Notes under the pieces: generated by a model
Seen by the model: only the letters and a program-made list of their open reading frames with translations
Told to the model about the DNA's origin: nothing
Databases searched by the model: none
Shown here: positions 48,039-60,100 of the stretch, piece by piece
Layout of the letters: each line of letters starts with the position of its first letter
Numbering within the stretch: the stretch's first letter is position 1
Position numbers and translations under genes: made by a program
DNA from: Xestospongia bergquistia
Lineage: Eukaryota; Porifera; Demospongiae; Haplosclerida; Petrosiidae
NCBI GenBank assembly: GCA_963965975.1
Contig: OZ014414.1
Coordinates: forward strand, 6,547,501 to 6,611,500
Reading direction: 5' to 3'
DNA length: 64,000 bases

Positions 48039-48706
48039 TTTTATGTCTTTTTTCAGCTTTTCTTCTAAAATCTTTCGTTTCTCCTCTTGTTTACGCTGAT
48101 GCTCAATTTTTCTCTCTTCTTTCTGCTTCAAGGCTTCTGCTTTTTTCCTTTCTTTCTCATTTATTTCCTTTCTACATTCTTCACTGGTCAACACACTTGC
48201 ACTTGACTTTGCTGTAAATTTTGGAATTACTCTTTCAGGAGGCATTGCAGCAATTAGCTTAGAAACTACTGAATGAGATGAAGGTTGTAGAACTGCTGTA
48301 GGAGATGAAGGTGCAGGTTCTGTTGCTCCATTCTGAAGTGACACCCAATAATTGTATCTGGGATCAGTTTTGATGTTATATCTTCTGCCTTACGTCGAGA
48401 GAATCTCACTATCTCATCATGAGTAAAGGGTTGGTGTACAGTGTCAGAAGACTGTCAGAAGACTGTTGATGACAACTAGAGTTGTGGTATAGTAATGACT
48501 CTTCAAGCACTGTATAATCATTTTCTGACTCAACAGACATTGACTCATCACTTTGAACATTATCATAAGGAGTTGAGACAGGAGTAATACCAGTAGCTGC
48601 TGATTGCACTGAATGGCGAAGAGGAATGAACAGTGGAATAAACTTCAGACCAGTTCGTTCACACATGGTGGGGTGCTTGGGTGGACTCTTTGTTAATACT
48701 TTGAAC
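48039..48706 (-). pseudogene. Transposase-associated linker and coiled-coil exon
   Basis: Begins after a 41-bp intron (48707-48747), joining PID-R to FKVLTKSPPKHPTM in phase. It continues with a Ser-rich acidic part (NVQSDESMSVESENDYTVLE), then the pattern FTHDEIVRFSRRKAE, and after a frame change TDPRYNYWVSLQNGA, which matches the EGYDL-DPRYxxWL signature after DDE_1 domains. An 11-bp direct duplication near 48448-48468 and a 1-nt shift near 48385 break the frame. The 3' half (48344-48039) is open and forms a Lys/Glu coiled coil (KERKKAEALKQKEERKIEHQ). The donor at 48038 is GTAAGA. Confidence 0.65.
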
Positions 48707-48747
48707 CTAATGAAAAGAAAATAATAATAAAAGTTTAATTTGCACAC

Positions 48748-49288
48748 CTGTCAATTGGGTAAATACCAGTAACCCTAAAACCAGATATGATATTGTGTGG
48801 AGTCATTGCTTTCATCCGAGCACAGTTAAACAACAGAGAGAATTGATATCGAGTCACAACTTTGCCAGGATTATTAACCATGTATGAATGACACTCCTCT
48901 CTCCATGCTTTCTTCAGCGGACCGAATACACCTTTATCTAAAGGTTGAGTCTTGTGTGTACTATGTGGAGGAAGACAAAAGACAATAACTTGCTCTTCTG
49001 CTGCTTTGTTGACAAATACTGGTGAAAAGTGACTAGAGTGTCCATCCATGAGAAGAAGCAGTGGTCGAGCAGGAGGAGCATAAACCAAAAAGTGGCTAGT
49101 AAACCACCACTCAAAAATTTCTGCATCCATCCACCCACTATCACTAAGACCATACATGGTGCCGGGGACCTCTCCATGTGTCAAGTCAAGTTTCAACGTC
49201 TTTCTATCAAAAATGACAAGTGGTGGTAAAGCGTATCCACCTGCATTACAGCAGGATAATACAGTTATTTGACTTCTCTCAGAACTAG
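48748..49288 (-). pseudogene. DDE_1 (pogo/Tigger-type) transposase, N-terminus missing
   Basis: The frame opens after a TGA at the inner edge of the right inverted repeat with TVTSSERSQITVLSC, then PPLVIFDRKTL, MYGLSDSGWMDAEIFEWWF, the second catalytic Asp in LLLLMDGHSSHF, and the third in THKTQPLDKGVFGPLKKAW, then SGFRVTGIYPID before a GTGTGC donor. The CENP-B/HTH DNA-binding region and the first catalytic Asp, normally a little upstream of TSSERSQ, are absent because the terminal repeat begins there. The protein cannot be catalytically active as it stands. Confidence 0.8.
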
Positions 49289-49296
49289 TGACAGTT

Positions 49297-49617
49297 CACG
49301 GTAGATGCCTCCAAATTAGTGCTAATTTTGCAGAAACAGAGTGAAAGGGAGTTATTATTGTTTGCTGTTATTATAGTGCAATGACATTCCTACCTGCTGA
49401 TGGTAGCAACCGTGCAGTTGTTTCTTTCCTTGCGAGAGGAAAGTCCATGTCCGTCATTTCGAATTTTTGTCCGAACAAGGGGCAGTCCGAAAATTAGGGT
49501 TTGAAAGCGTTTATATCTGGCACTCAGAGCTATTTCATTTCAATATCGTGGATACTATATTGCTTCTTTAAGTTGTACCTGGCAATAGTAAAAGAATGTC
49601 TGAAAGATGTACTATGT
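49297..49617. repeat. Right terminal inverted repeat, 321 bp
   Basis: Inverted copy of 42300-42620; its inner edge replaces the N-terminal half of the transposase gene. Confidence 0.88.
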
Positions 49618-52600
49618 TAATGCTAGCGCGTCCGATTGATGGGCGTGTCCGATAATTGGCCGTTTACTCTATATACACATATGCACAACCATCTACTATC
49701 TGTCTATCCACCCATCCATCCATCCATCCATCTATTTATTGGTTTTTGTTGAGTATTTCTGTCAATGCCATATTCTATAAGAAACCAATACTGTTATATT
49801 CAACTTATAGTTGTCGCACTCCTTTTCATGTTTCTCTTGATATTTCAAAAGTTTCTAATTACTAGACCAGACTGGACTACAAGGTATGGATTAGTCCTAT
49901 ATAATTATAATGAAGACAAAATAAAAAAATTAGGAATATTAATACTATGTAAATTTATTTGAATCAGTTGCGATATTGACCAAAGTGTATTACATAAAGT
50001 GATTGCATATCATGAATAACTGTATGACATAAATTGGGCTCCAATAATACTAACTACTCTGGAAAGTAGCCAAAATTTATCTAGGTCTGTCAACATTTAA
50101 AGGTTAACTTTTCAACCCACCTAACATTGACAGAGCTTATTAAGTCTAATTTAATTGCTGTAAAAACCAATACTCAATATTTTCTTTAATATGTACCAAT
50201 CAATGACAGCGACATTTAATTCATCAATGAAACAAGTTACTTTGTGACCATGTATTCTTTCTTATTGTCAACTAAATATATATATATATATATGTATATA
50301 GGTTTGCTTGATCAGTTCTGTCATTTACTTTAAAAGAGTGTATATGTTTATTGATATGTAGTAGAACATATATTACTGTAATATTAATAGCTATTTAAAA
50401 TAATCCTATTGGATTATAAGTAACTGAGTTTTAAGTTTAGTTTCTAATCAAACTGTAATCGTGCAATCTGTAATTGTGCAATCCAACAATTTTTAATGAT
50501 CTCCCTCATTTTAAAAATAGAACTAAAGTTAGTTATAGTCCACCATGTCATTTGCAATTATAGAATGTGTGATGATGTAGATGTAAATATATATCTCCAC
50601 AACAAAGGACTTTGTTAATTGTGAATAGTAGTACTGTGTTGATAGCAATGTCAAATTGCTGATTTTCGTCATTAGTTCAAAAACTATTCATGAAAAATGC
50701 ATATATTGTTGCTTTTCCTTGATGCTAGCTACATTTTTAGCAAGTTGTCTACAGACTTTCAACTTCTATTTACAATTTTTAAACTTGTACTATCTTTACT
50801 TGAATCCTGGCCATCCCTACATAAGTGCTCCAAGTGATTAAAGAACCTTGATAATGACTTCTTTTTGAGATATAATAACTAGAAACATTGAATAGTTATA
50901 TAGCTATCATATGATCTGATATCCTGACCTTACTTTATTGTACCCACTGACTTGTATCTACTACTTTTACATATTCTTTATTGCCTTACAATATAATATC
51001 TCAGCAATGTCTTGTACTAGTAGTACTGCTAGTGGATCTCTTAAACATCTAAATAGTATATTATTGATAGGATTTCATATGACTGTCTTTACACTTAAGT
51101 TATTTTAAGTTTTAGGATGAAATTTAATTTCTATACAGATCACTGACATTCATTTCATTCATAAAAAGCTATAGTTTGAACAAACTCAGACAAGTTAGAA
51201 ATGAACTATAATTGCTAGTACTATGTAGTGTATGTCACTTCACTAGTGTGACCAATCTGATATGCAGTGTTATCAAAGATAATGTGGGTTATGTAAATCA
51301 AGAAATCAATTTAATAACTAAATAAAAACAGGTAGGTCTAAAAGTCATGTTAAAGACTTGTTAAAAGATGAACTAACAGCAAGTGAACATCTCAATGATT
51401 ACAGATGCTCTGCTGATATGTAGGCTCAAGAAATAAAGGAGAATTTCGTCCTGAGAAACAGAGCACTCATTTTCATCCTCTCTTCCATTGGTGACATGAC
51501 AAAGTGGTTAGACCATTTTACAAATTAATTACCTTATAGGTAAAGAAAGACCTGATTTTGCTAGTGCCTTATTCATTGTGGTAGTAGGTGGTAAATTCAT
51601 GTAAATAAAATAATAGACAGAGCTCACTGTGGTACTCGCTATCATTTATTGTTTATTGTCCAATAAGTTTGCATATTTCCCTTTCAATGGTGATCTTGTC
51701 AGAAGACTATAAAAAACAATTAGGATCAATTATAAATACATAGCATTTTATTACAAACTGTTTTATGCCTTGTTTATAATTTTAACACAGCCAAGCATTT
51801 AAATTGTGAAAACTGGCACTGTAGAGTACAGATATTATGTCATCTTCCTTAAATTTTAGCTGCTAAATAATAACTTTTCTATAAATTCGTATAATTTCTT
51901 TACCATGTTATTGAATTATCAATGACGTTTTTTAGTTAGAATGTATGAACATGGTATTTTTGTAAGAGAAAACGTTTCGACATCATTCCTACATAATAGC
52001 ACAACAAGCAGTCAAAGGATGTCAACCACTTATTACCATGATCTAAAAATACTAACATTAAGTGTGGTAGCTATAAACCTCTGAGTCGAAACATTTTCTC
52101 TTTACTAAAATATCATGTTCATTAAGCTCAACTAAAAGACTTCATTGATAATAACTTTTGTATTTGTTGTTATTTCAGGATTGTTTATATAAGAACTTAT
52201 CAGATGTGACTAAACACAAATAACTATATATTCCTCAAAAGTAATCAAACCCCATAACCCTACAGCTTTTCATGTTATTGAATAATGAAGAGTAATTATG
52301 AATTATATTATATACAAGAATTATTATTTTGGTGCAAATAGCTAAAGTATTTACGGTTGTTACAACCAAAATTGAGCTGAAATATGATTAATAAATTGCT
52401 TTATTTGTACTGATTTACAATAATTAATTACATACATTTCCTGTTATATTATGTTCTCTAAGATTAATGTCCTTCATTACTTGCATAAACAGAATTAATT
52501 ATGCCATTGTGCTCATATTAAATCAATAATGGGTATATAGGTCACATGTATTTATTTGATGTATTGCACATCCAATCTTCGTAATATATTTTCATTGATT

Positions 52601-54904
52601 GAAGTCTAGCAGTGACAGATAAGCTCTTACAACAGCATCAGTAATTTTAATAGAATGAGACAGCAGCTACTTTGATGTATTTAGTTTGAAGCCATCATTT
52701 CATTCGACCTTTATATGTAGTTTAGTTAATTCATTAATATTTATAGTTTAAAGCTATTGTACTAAAGTAAATGGGATTTCACAATTGAGTATATTATAAT
52801 GTACATGACTAACATGAATAAAATGAAACTGTTTTTGTTATGCAGTGTTTCAAATGACTTATCAATTTCCTCTGTAGCTTATTTCCAATGGCTATGGTGA
52901 GATTATCAAAAAAACACAAGCAAATTCAATCTAGAATATTAATTACATCTCCCATGTAGAACTGCATTGAGAAAATCCACTTTTTTATATATACAAAGGC
53001 AAACTAACATAATAATGGTATTTAAAAAAATTCAAGAATATCATTCATATTATAAGCTTATTATGGAACATGATTTAATGCAATATTAATTATGATAGGG
53101 TCATAGCAGACAGGATTATCAAGGAGTATACCAGACATTATTAACAGTGTAACTTCTGAATGGTAAGTTAGTTAACTTTTCATAAACTAGCACAATATTA
53201 AAAATTACCTCTTATTGAACAAGGAGAAAAGCTCTGAACACACATGGTGGAGAATTTGATACTGCTAAGGTAAGAAGTGTGTATGTATCTCTCCACATCT
53301 CTGTCTCTGTATGTGTATGCATTGTGTGTGTCTCTCTCTTTTTGTGTGAAAATTGGAGCTGTCATAGAGTCTCTTATTCATATGGATATTAAATATTATT
53401 AATATTACAACTAATGCTGGATGTACATGTAAAATAGAATACAATATGTAGATAAAGAAGAAAATTTACATGTAAATAATATGTACTGCTACAGTAATTG
53501 AAATTGTATGATATTAACTATACTATATTTGATATCTTAATAATATGTAGGTATTACTAATACAAGTTATTAAAATGATTTATGTAAAATTGTAAATATT
53601 GATTGTATTTTGTAAGTCAGAGGTAGCTTACATTGTCTTAGCAAATAATAATCTTTTTTTTAAATGGAGTTCTATTTTCAGAGACACAACTAATGTTATA
53701 GATGCAATTATTATCTTTTATTTTCTCTTTATTTTACACTAACTTTAATGAAATCACACGAAGGACATGTAAAAATTATTACAGGTACATCTTTGTATCA
53801 TTATCACTATGACAACAGATAGATAACTGTTATCAGTTGTAGTTTGGTTAGTCCTTGTTACCAAAGTAATTTTTTAATAGATTGCACATAATTTTCTTCA
53901 TTATGTATTTATACATAATATATTGCATACATATATAATAGTACCTGATACTTCGTCTTCTATAGAGTATGTCCAATATAGGTCAGTTATCATTTACTGT
54001 ATTTGTATATTTTTCTAATTTGGTGTTGTCACTCATCTCAAATGTAAACACATGTACAATAAAAATATATTCATATGGTACTTGGCCATAAATAATAATT
54101 ATTGGAGTAATTCTTGTTATTATTATAATTGCTATACTTTTTTATTATATTTGCCATGTACAGTTCTGTTCTGGTGTGTAATTTTATTATAATAAAAATA
54201 GTTAATAGAATTTTAAAAATCTTTGTATTTATTATATTTCATTTAGAAAAAAGTAGTTCAGTAGCTGTTTTAGAAGGAAATAATCTACAATAAGAGGATA
54301 TAATACGTTAAAAAGAGATTGCTCAAGATTCTTTGTGGTTATTTATAAAACACTTTACTAAGAAGTGGCATATAATGTTATCAATTCATATATAACTTCA
54401 CAGTCATGTCCTTTCACATCACATACTATAGTTATGGATCAGTCAGATTAATCGTTTATTAGACCACACAAAGTAACTCAATTCAGTGTGATAGATTTTA
54501 AAAGTAGTCTTTTTAAAGCATACTTTCAACACAGTTAGAATCATAATATTTTATCTTTATCTGTGTTTGTTCTTTAATTTGGTGACATCACTCTACATTA
54601 AAAAACAAGTTAAATGTGTCGTGAAACACGCCGTTGTATATGAACTGCAAAAATAATAGGAACCCAATGATATCAATTTTGAATTGTATACGTGTAGCAA
54701 GTGGTATAACCAAGTTATGGTCACTTTGTGGTGTAACTAAATAGAGTTTATTGAATGCTCATTTAAAATAACATTATTTTAGGAAAAACCAAATCAGCAG
54801 TTCAAAATAGCATATCTATATATCTAAAAGTTACAATGATATTTAAGAAAACTAAAAGGTACAGATAAAAGTTCAGCAATTTATTATGTTTTCTCAATTC
54901 AGCG
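49618..54904. other. AT-rich region without a supported gene
   Basis: Contains a (CATC)n microsatellite at about 49708-49732, a (TA)n tract at about 50276-50292 and a TC/TG-rich stretch at 53280-53345. No gene recognised, apart from a weak coding-like stretch at 51332-51530 listed separately. Confidence 0.5.
51332..51530 (+). other. Coding-like relic, unknown
   Basis: After an AG (AAAAACAG) the plus strand reads SHVKDLLKDELTASEHLNDY, a TAG, then IKENFVLRNRALIFILSSIG and DMTKWLDHFTN before a stop. Composition is protein-like and helical in an otherwise non-coding region. I do not recognise the family. Confidence 0.2.
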
Positions 54905-57192
54905 TTATTTTTTAACCCAGTTCAGACCAGTCAAGTGTGCACGAATGTCTGAAGGTAGTTTCATGAAAGCATTCTCTGTAGCTTTAAGTACTCTACTGAC
55001 AGCATTCATCAGATTCTCAGCATTGTCTGTCACCAATCTAGTGAATTGTTCAGGATCTGTGAAGTGAAGAAAGCACAAACAAGGCAGAGAAGGTACATAT
55101 ATAATACTACATTTAAAATACATATATGCATAATATAATGTATACATGCTTATAATTTGAGGATAAAATGTATATTATACCAAAATAATTAAAAAATGCT
55201 ATCAAGGAGCTTTTAATCATAGGAATACCAACTGACTGTGTGGAATATAGCTAATCTTCTAAGACACAAAGTACCAAATAACTCAATATAATCAAATCAT
55301 ACAATTTACTTTCACATTTGTAGGATGAGTTGTATACTGTATGCATTTTAGACCAAGTGTTGGTCTAAAATGCATATAGTCAAACCTTACAAACTATTTT
55401 CTTATTACTAGTTACTTTTATTGTCTTTTAAGTTAACTAATAGTTAAGGGGAAATAGTATCTTGGTTAAATAAGTTATATATACTTCTGTTCTTGATTTA
55501 TAGCAATGGTTGACTACTAGTACCACTCAGTTCACAACTTACCATCTTCTAGTTTTCCAAAGACTCGGCTATTAATTTCGAATAGTGTCTCAAAACTTTG
55601 AACTTCATCAAGAACTCGTGATAGAGTCTGTAAAGAATATATAGCACTTTGTTAATATAAAGAAAAAAGCTTGCTAATAACAAACTAATGTGTGAAAAAA
55701 TCACAAATTAATTCATGTGAGAAGTCTTAACAAGTTGAATACATAACGAACACTTGTGAGTCAGTTTGCTTTGCAATTGCTATATTGGTACTGCATAAGA
55801 ACTTGTTAATTACCTATAATAATATAGGCAACAGAATTGTATGAATACGTCTTTATTTCATGCAAATGATGCATGATAAATGACGGTAAATGTGTTAAAC
55901 TAAAGGCGCACCAAGACCATATGATGGGTGTGGCAGTGACAGTAACAGTCAAGTGCAGTTTTGTAAGATTTTGTTTCTCTGTAACTTGTGTATTTGTAGA
56001 TTTAGTGTAACTTTCGTAAATTTATTATATCAATAGTCTTATGATAACTAGATCTCCTTCTAGATATATGTACTTATTGCTACAACTGTTAGCAAAGAAA
56101 GCTGAGAAGGTAAGTAAAATTCACCATAACCACAAAATGAAACATGAAAATTCTGACAGTAAAATTGTGGACAATTGACTTTGTTCCCATAGTAGTTTTA
56201 TTGGGGCAAACATTTGTGCCATCTAACTTGTACTTTTTCGAAAATTCTTTCATACTTCAAGTTTTGTCATCTATCATACAGACAGGCGTCAACAGACATG
56301 AAAGTACGGTAACACTCCGTATGCAGTGTGCAGTAAGGGTTAAATATAATCTTAATTACTATAGATACATAGGTAGTCTGTGTATGGATATTTTTGTTAT
56401 CAAAGTCTCTGTGACTCACACTTTTCAGTTGTATATCTGTACAGAGTTCAAAAGCTTTTGTAGCTATTTTAACAACTTCCTTATTGTCTTTGACAATAGA
56501 ATTAGCTGTTTGGATAAATGTTTCAGAATTGAAGTCACTCTTTTCACCTCTATAAAAGAAAGAATATTATAATTACTGTCAAACTGAATGTAATTCATTA
56601 ATACATTACTCAGAGTATATTTTCTAGTTTCAATGCTAAATTATAGACCCTTAACTATAGGTATAAATATTTATATTAATGATATTTAATTCCATAAACA
56701 TGAAATAAACTAGAAATTGAAGTATATATTTCACTTAATAACACTTACTGGGCAAGCTTTGACATATCCATCATCAGTCTGGCCATACGTTTAGTAGCTA
56801 CTATCATATCATTATCTTTCTCCTCCCAGTGTTCAGCTTGTTTATAAAGATGATGAGCAGCAAACTAAAAGAGATACTTTTGTCATATTCTTACACACAT
56901 CCTCATATATTATTGTATACAGTATAGCAACTTTCCAGAATAGACCATTAATTGGTTCAATATGATCAGCCCATATTTTGCAAAGTAGATTTTTTAAAAT
57001 GTTGAGAAAAAATTTGTATTATAATTATTATTTCATTGTCAGTAGACTAAGCCAAAAATAATTAGTCTGTTATGTTATTTTTATTTTTATCATCAGCAAT
57101 CATTATAGTAACAAATGAACTTACTCCAATAAGATAGAATGACTGTTTTGATGGAACTGGAGGTGGAGAATCAAAAGTGGTAATCACTTTAC
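54905..57192 (-). other. Vinculin/alpha-catenin tail domain (five exons)
   Basis: About 183 residues: linker FDSPPPVPSKQSFYLIG, then helices with DNDMIVATKRMARLMMDMSK (compare the conserved AAKRMALLMAEMSRL of vinculin), IVKDNKEVVKIATKAFELCT, LDEVQSFETLFEINSRV, and VTDNAENLMNAVSRVLKATE, ending LNWVKK. This covers the five-helix bundle that binds F-actin and PIP2. The vinculin head is absent: no coding lies between the Pro-rich exon and the Death exon. The Pro-rich exon resembles the vinculin neck and starts with a splice acceptor, so an upstream exon is required; the Death exon is the only candidate on this strand. Confidence 0.75.
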
Positions 57193-60100
57193 CTAGAGTG
57201 ACACAGGACTAATCAATAAATATAATTTATCATTATTTTTACTGCCAATATGCACAACTTGCCAGGTGATCCTATAATTATTATGGACAATATAGTATAT
57301 GTACATAATTATGCCCATTAGCTTCATTTTATTATAGACTTGCTATTCATGACAATTAAAAGTGATCTTTGCTTTAACTACCAATTAATACAGCAACCTA
57401 TGAATTTTAGTTAACCCTAACTATGAGTGCTACAATGATGAGTATGTCTGATAAAATTCAGTAGTTTGCTTCTCTGCCTATATTTATAGTATTCTATAGC
57501 TATAGTCTTCCACAGACACTGCTGTTAATAATACAATCTGTAGAGTTCTAATCAGTGTTTTACTGTAAGATCAGGATCTTCCAAAACACTCTAGGATGAC
57601 TTTATCAATCATAATCATTTAATTTTACCAGGTTGATTAGAAGGAAGATATTCATTCATGATCTCAGGTCTTGCTAAAAATTCACATATCTCATCAGCTA
57701 GTCTAGTATTTTCAACTGGACAATTTTTTACAACAGAGATAATCTTTTCCCAAGATACTTCACAAGTTTTCTTATCTATCCAAACTTGAAGGATTTCAGA
57801 CAATTTTATGGTATCACTATATTGCACATCATATTGGACAGACTTTATAGCACCAAAATCCACATCAAGTTGTTCACCGATAACATTCCACTGATACTTT
57901 ATTGGGTGAAGTGTTTGTATCAGGTGTTTTTTCTTAGGCTCTTTACCTAAAAAAGAAAGAAAAGTTGTTATTATAATATCTAAAAAAATGTTAACTTACA
58001 TAACAAATCCAAAATTTTTTTTCGAGACAAAGTCTCTACTTCTTTAGTGTCAGAAGGAGCAGTGCACTCAATAATTTTATCTATATGATAGAAAAATAAA
58101 TTCAAGTACTTTTATGTACCATACCTGAGTTGCTTTGCATTGATTGTAGTTGATGACTAGTAATAGTTAAAGTCTTTTCATCTCTTATTCCTTTAAAAGT
58201 GAGCTCTAAATCTGTGAGCTCCTTCTGCTCAGCTTTAAGTGTAGCCTCAAAACTTAAGCTAAGTAGAGTAGTGTCAGGACTACTATTATCAACATCTTCT
58301 TTTGTAACCTTGTCAAAATTATTAATTGTAGTGATACAGCAAAATTTTATGAATTTACTTCATGGGGCCTTCTCAGTGGCTTGATGTTATAGCAGTCATC
58401 ATCTAGTAAAATTGTCACTTTATTGATGTTTGGATCAAAGTGGAAAGAGAATTGTTGTAACTGACTCCAATTTTCAAAACCTTTCTCTGTGTTCACTCTC
58501 TAGAACAGAATAACAGTATAAAATATATACTACGAGATAAAAATTGTGTAATGACAGTACAATTTTTGTTAGCATTTTCAAAATTTTGCATAATTGCACC
58601 TTAAAAATGGGTCCAAGGCTTTTTGTGATCACCGCTTGAATTGCCCAACTGGACTTTAATATGTGCTTATAGAACACTGTGATGGCATAGCTAGAAGACA
58701 GTTGCTGACAGAGAGCACTTTCTAATTTTTGCTTAACTGCACCAACTACAATAAAATCAGAAACTTTTATAACACCAGAAATCTTGTTAGGTTTGAACTC
58801 TCGATTGATATCAAGTTCAAACTTATATGGTGGTGGCCCTTCAGCTGTTATAAAAGCAAGCTCTTGACTTTCTTCCTGTGACCTTATTTTAATGTTATGT
58901 TGGAGATGAAGCTCAATAGATTTGGAGAATTTTCCCTTTGTTTCAATCTTATATAAACAACTAATAAGCTCAACATCTGGAGGGAGGATGATCTCTGACT
59001 CCTCTGGTGCAACTAATTTGACATTAGTTATGACTTCTTGTCCTACTTCCACTGATGATGGTGGAATGATAAACTTGACTCCATAGTCTGGTTTCTCAAA
59101 AATCTGCTCTTCATTGAGGTATTCAATATGCCATTCAGACACATCTTGCAACACTAAATAATAACAAATCAAACAAGTAGGACACTACATACTTGTTGTT
59201 TATTAACTCACCTCGTTTTGGATTGTACTTAGAGAAAAGACTAATAATATTATATTTGTTTGTGTCACAACATTCATCTAATGGAGTCCTACTCTCAATA
59301 TTTTTAATAGTCATATCTGCTCCTTGAGACAGCAACAATTGTATAACATTTACATGACCTTTTTTGCAGGCAATATGCAATGCAGTATTACCATCCTGTG
59401 TAATAGTAGATTATCACTTAAAGACGTTATAGACAAACCTTGTCACAAATGTTAGGATCTGCTTGGTAAAGTAAGAGTAACTGGACTATCTCAGAGTGAC
59501 CTTTACTTGAGGCAAAATGTAGAGCTGTCCATTGTCTCTAGACAAATTAATTGACATTAATACAGGGAATAGTATAACATTAAGATTATTTATATTACTA
59601 TCTCACACTATACACTATATATCCTCTACAATGATAGATATATAAACATGACACTATACAATGTATTGCCTATGCATGATGGCCTGGATTGTTCATTAAA
59701 AAGAATTGACAGACAAAAGTAAATATCTCACTCAAATAGATCAATATCTTTCATTTTCTAAGCAACACAGACATAATTGTTCAAACATTGGATTTGTTGA
59801 TTGTTCTGCCTCCTCTGTATCTGCTTTATAATTCCCAAAAACTCAATATAAATAAACAGTTTGGACATCAAATTCAAGAGGTAACATGCTCAATTATGAT
59901 GTATGACCTTTTTAGGTCTCGTTGAAAGTTTAGAAACAAAACTAGTGGTTTCTGCAGTTCACCACCAAGAGCTAGTCTTTGGAAACCATTTTATGTATAA
60001 TTATTTATATTTACAGCAAGAAATTGATGCAAAGAAAGAATACTATTTCCATTGTACCTAAAGTAGAGCATATTTTTCTACTTTATGCAGTAAGTATAGA

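Larger units (their letters stand above)
42300..49617. mobile_element. 7.3-kb element with 321-bp terminal inverted repeats, pogo-like transposase and mini-exon array
   Basis: The ends ACATAGTACATC... / ...GATGTACTATGT are flanked by TA on both sides (42298-42299, 49618-49619). Left arm 42300-42620 and right arm 49297-49617 have the same length and are highly similar (scattered mismatches). Inside, all on the minus strand, are an N-terminally truncated DDE_1 transposase, a coiled-coil exon, a 4.9-kb array of 126-bp units and a Cys-rich remnant. TA targets and a DDE_1 domain fit the pogo/Tigger branch of Tc1/mariner, though 321-bp repeats and 7.3 kb are unusually large. It probably needs transposase in trans. 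Confidence 0.85.

Noticed and set aside
49656..49962. Small plus-strand frames
   Set aside because: They arise from a CATC microsatellite and AT-rich sequence without any motif.
56144..56572. 142-codon plus-strand frame
   Set aside because: It covers and opposes a vinculin-tail exon with good splice sites and recognisable helices on the minus strand.
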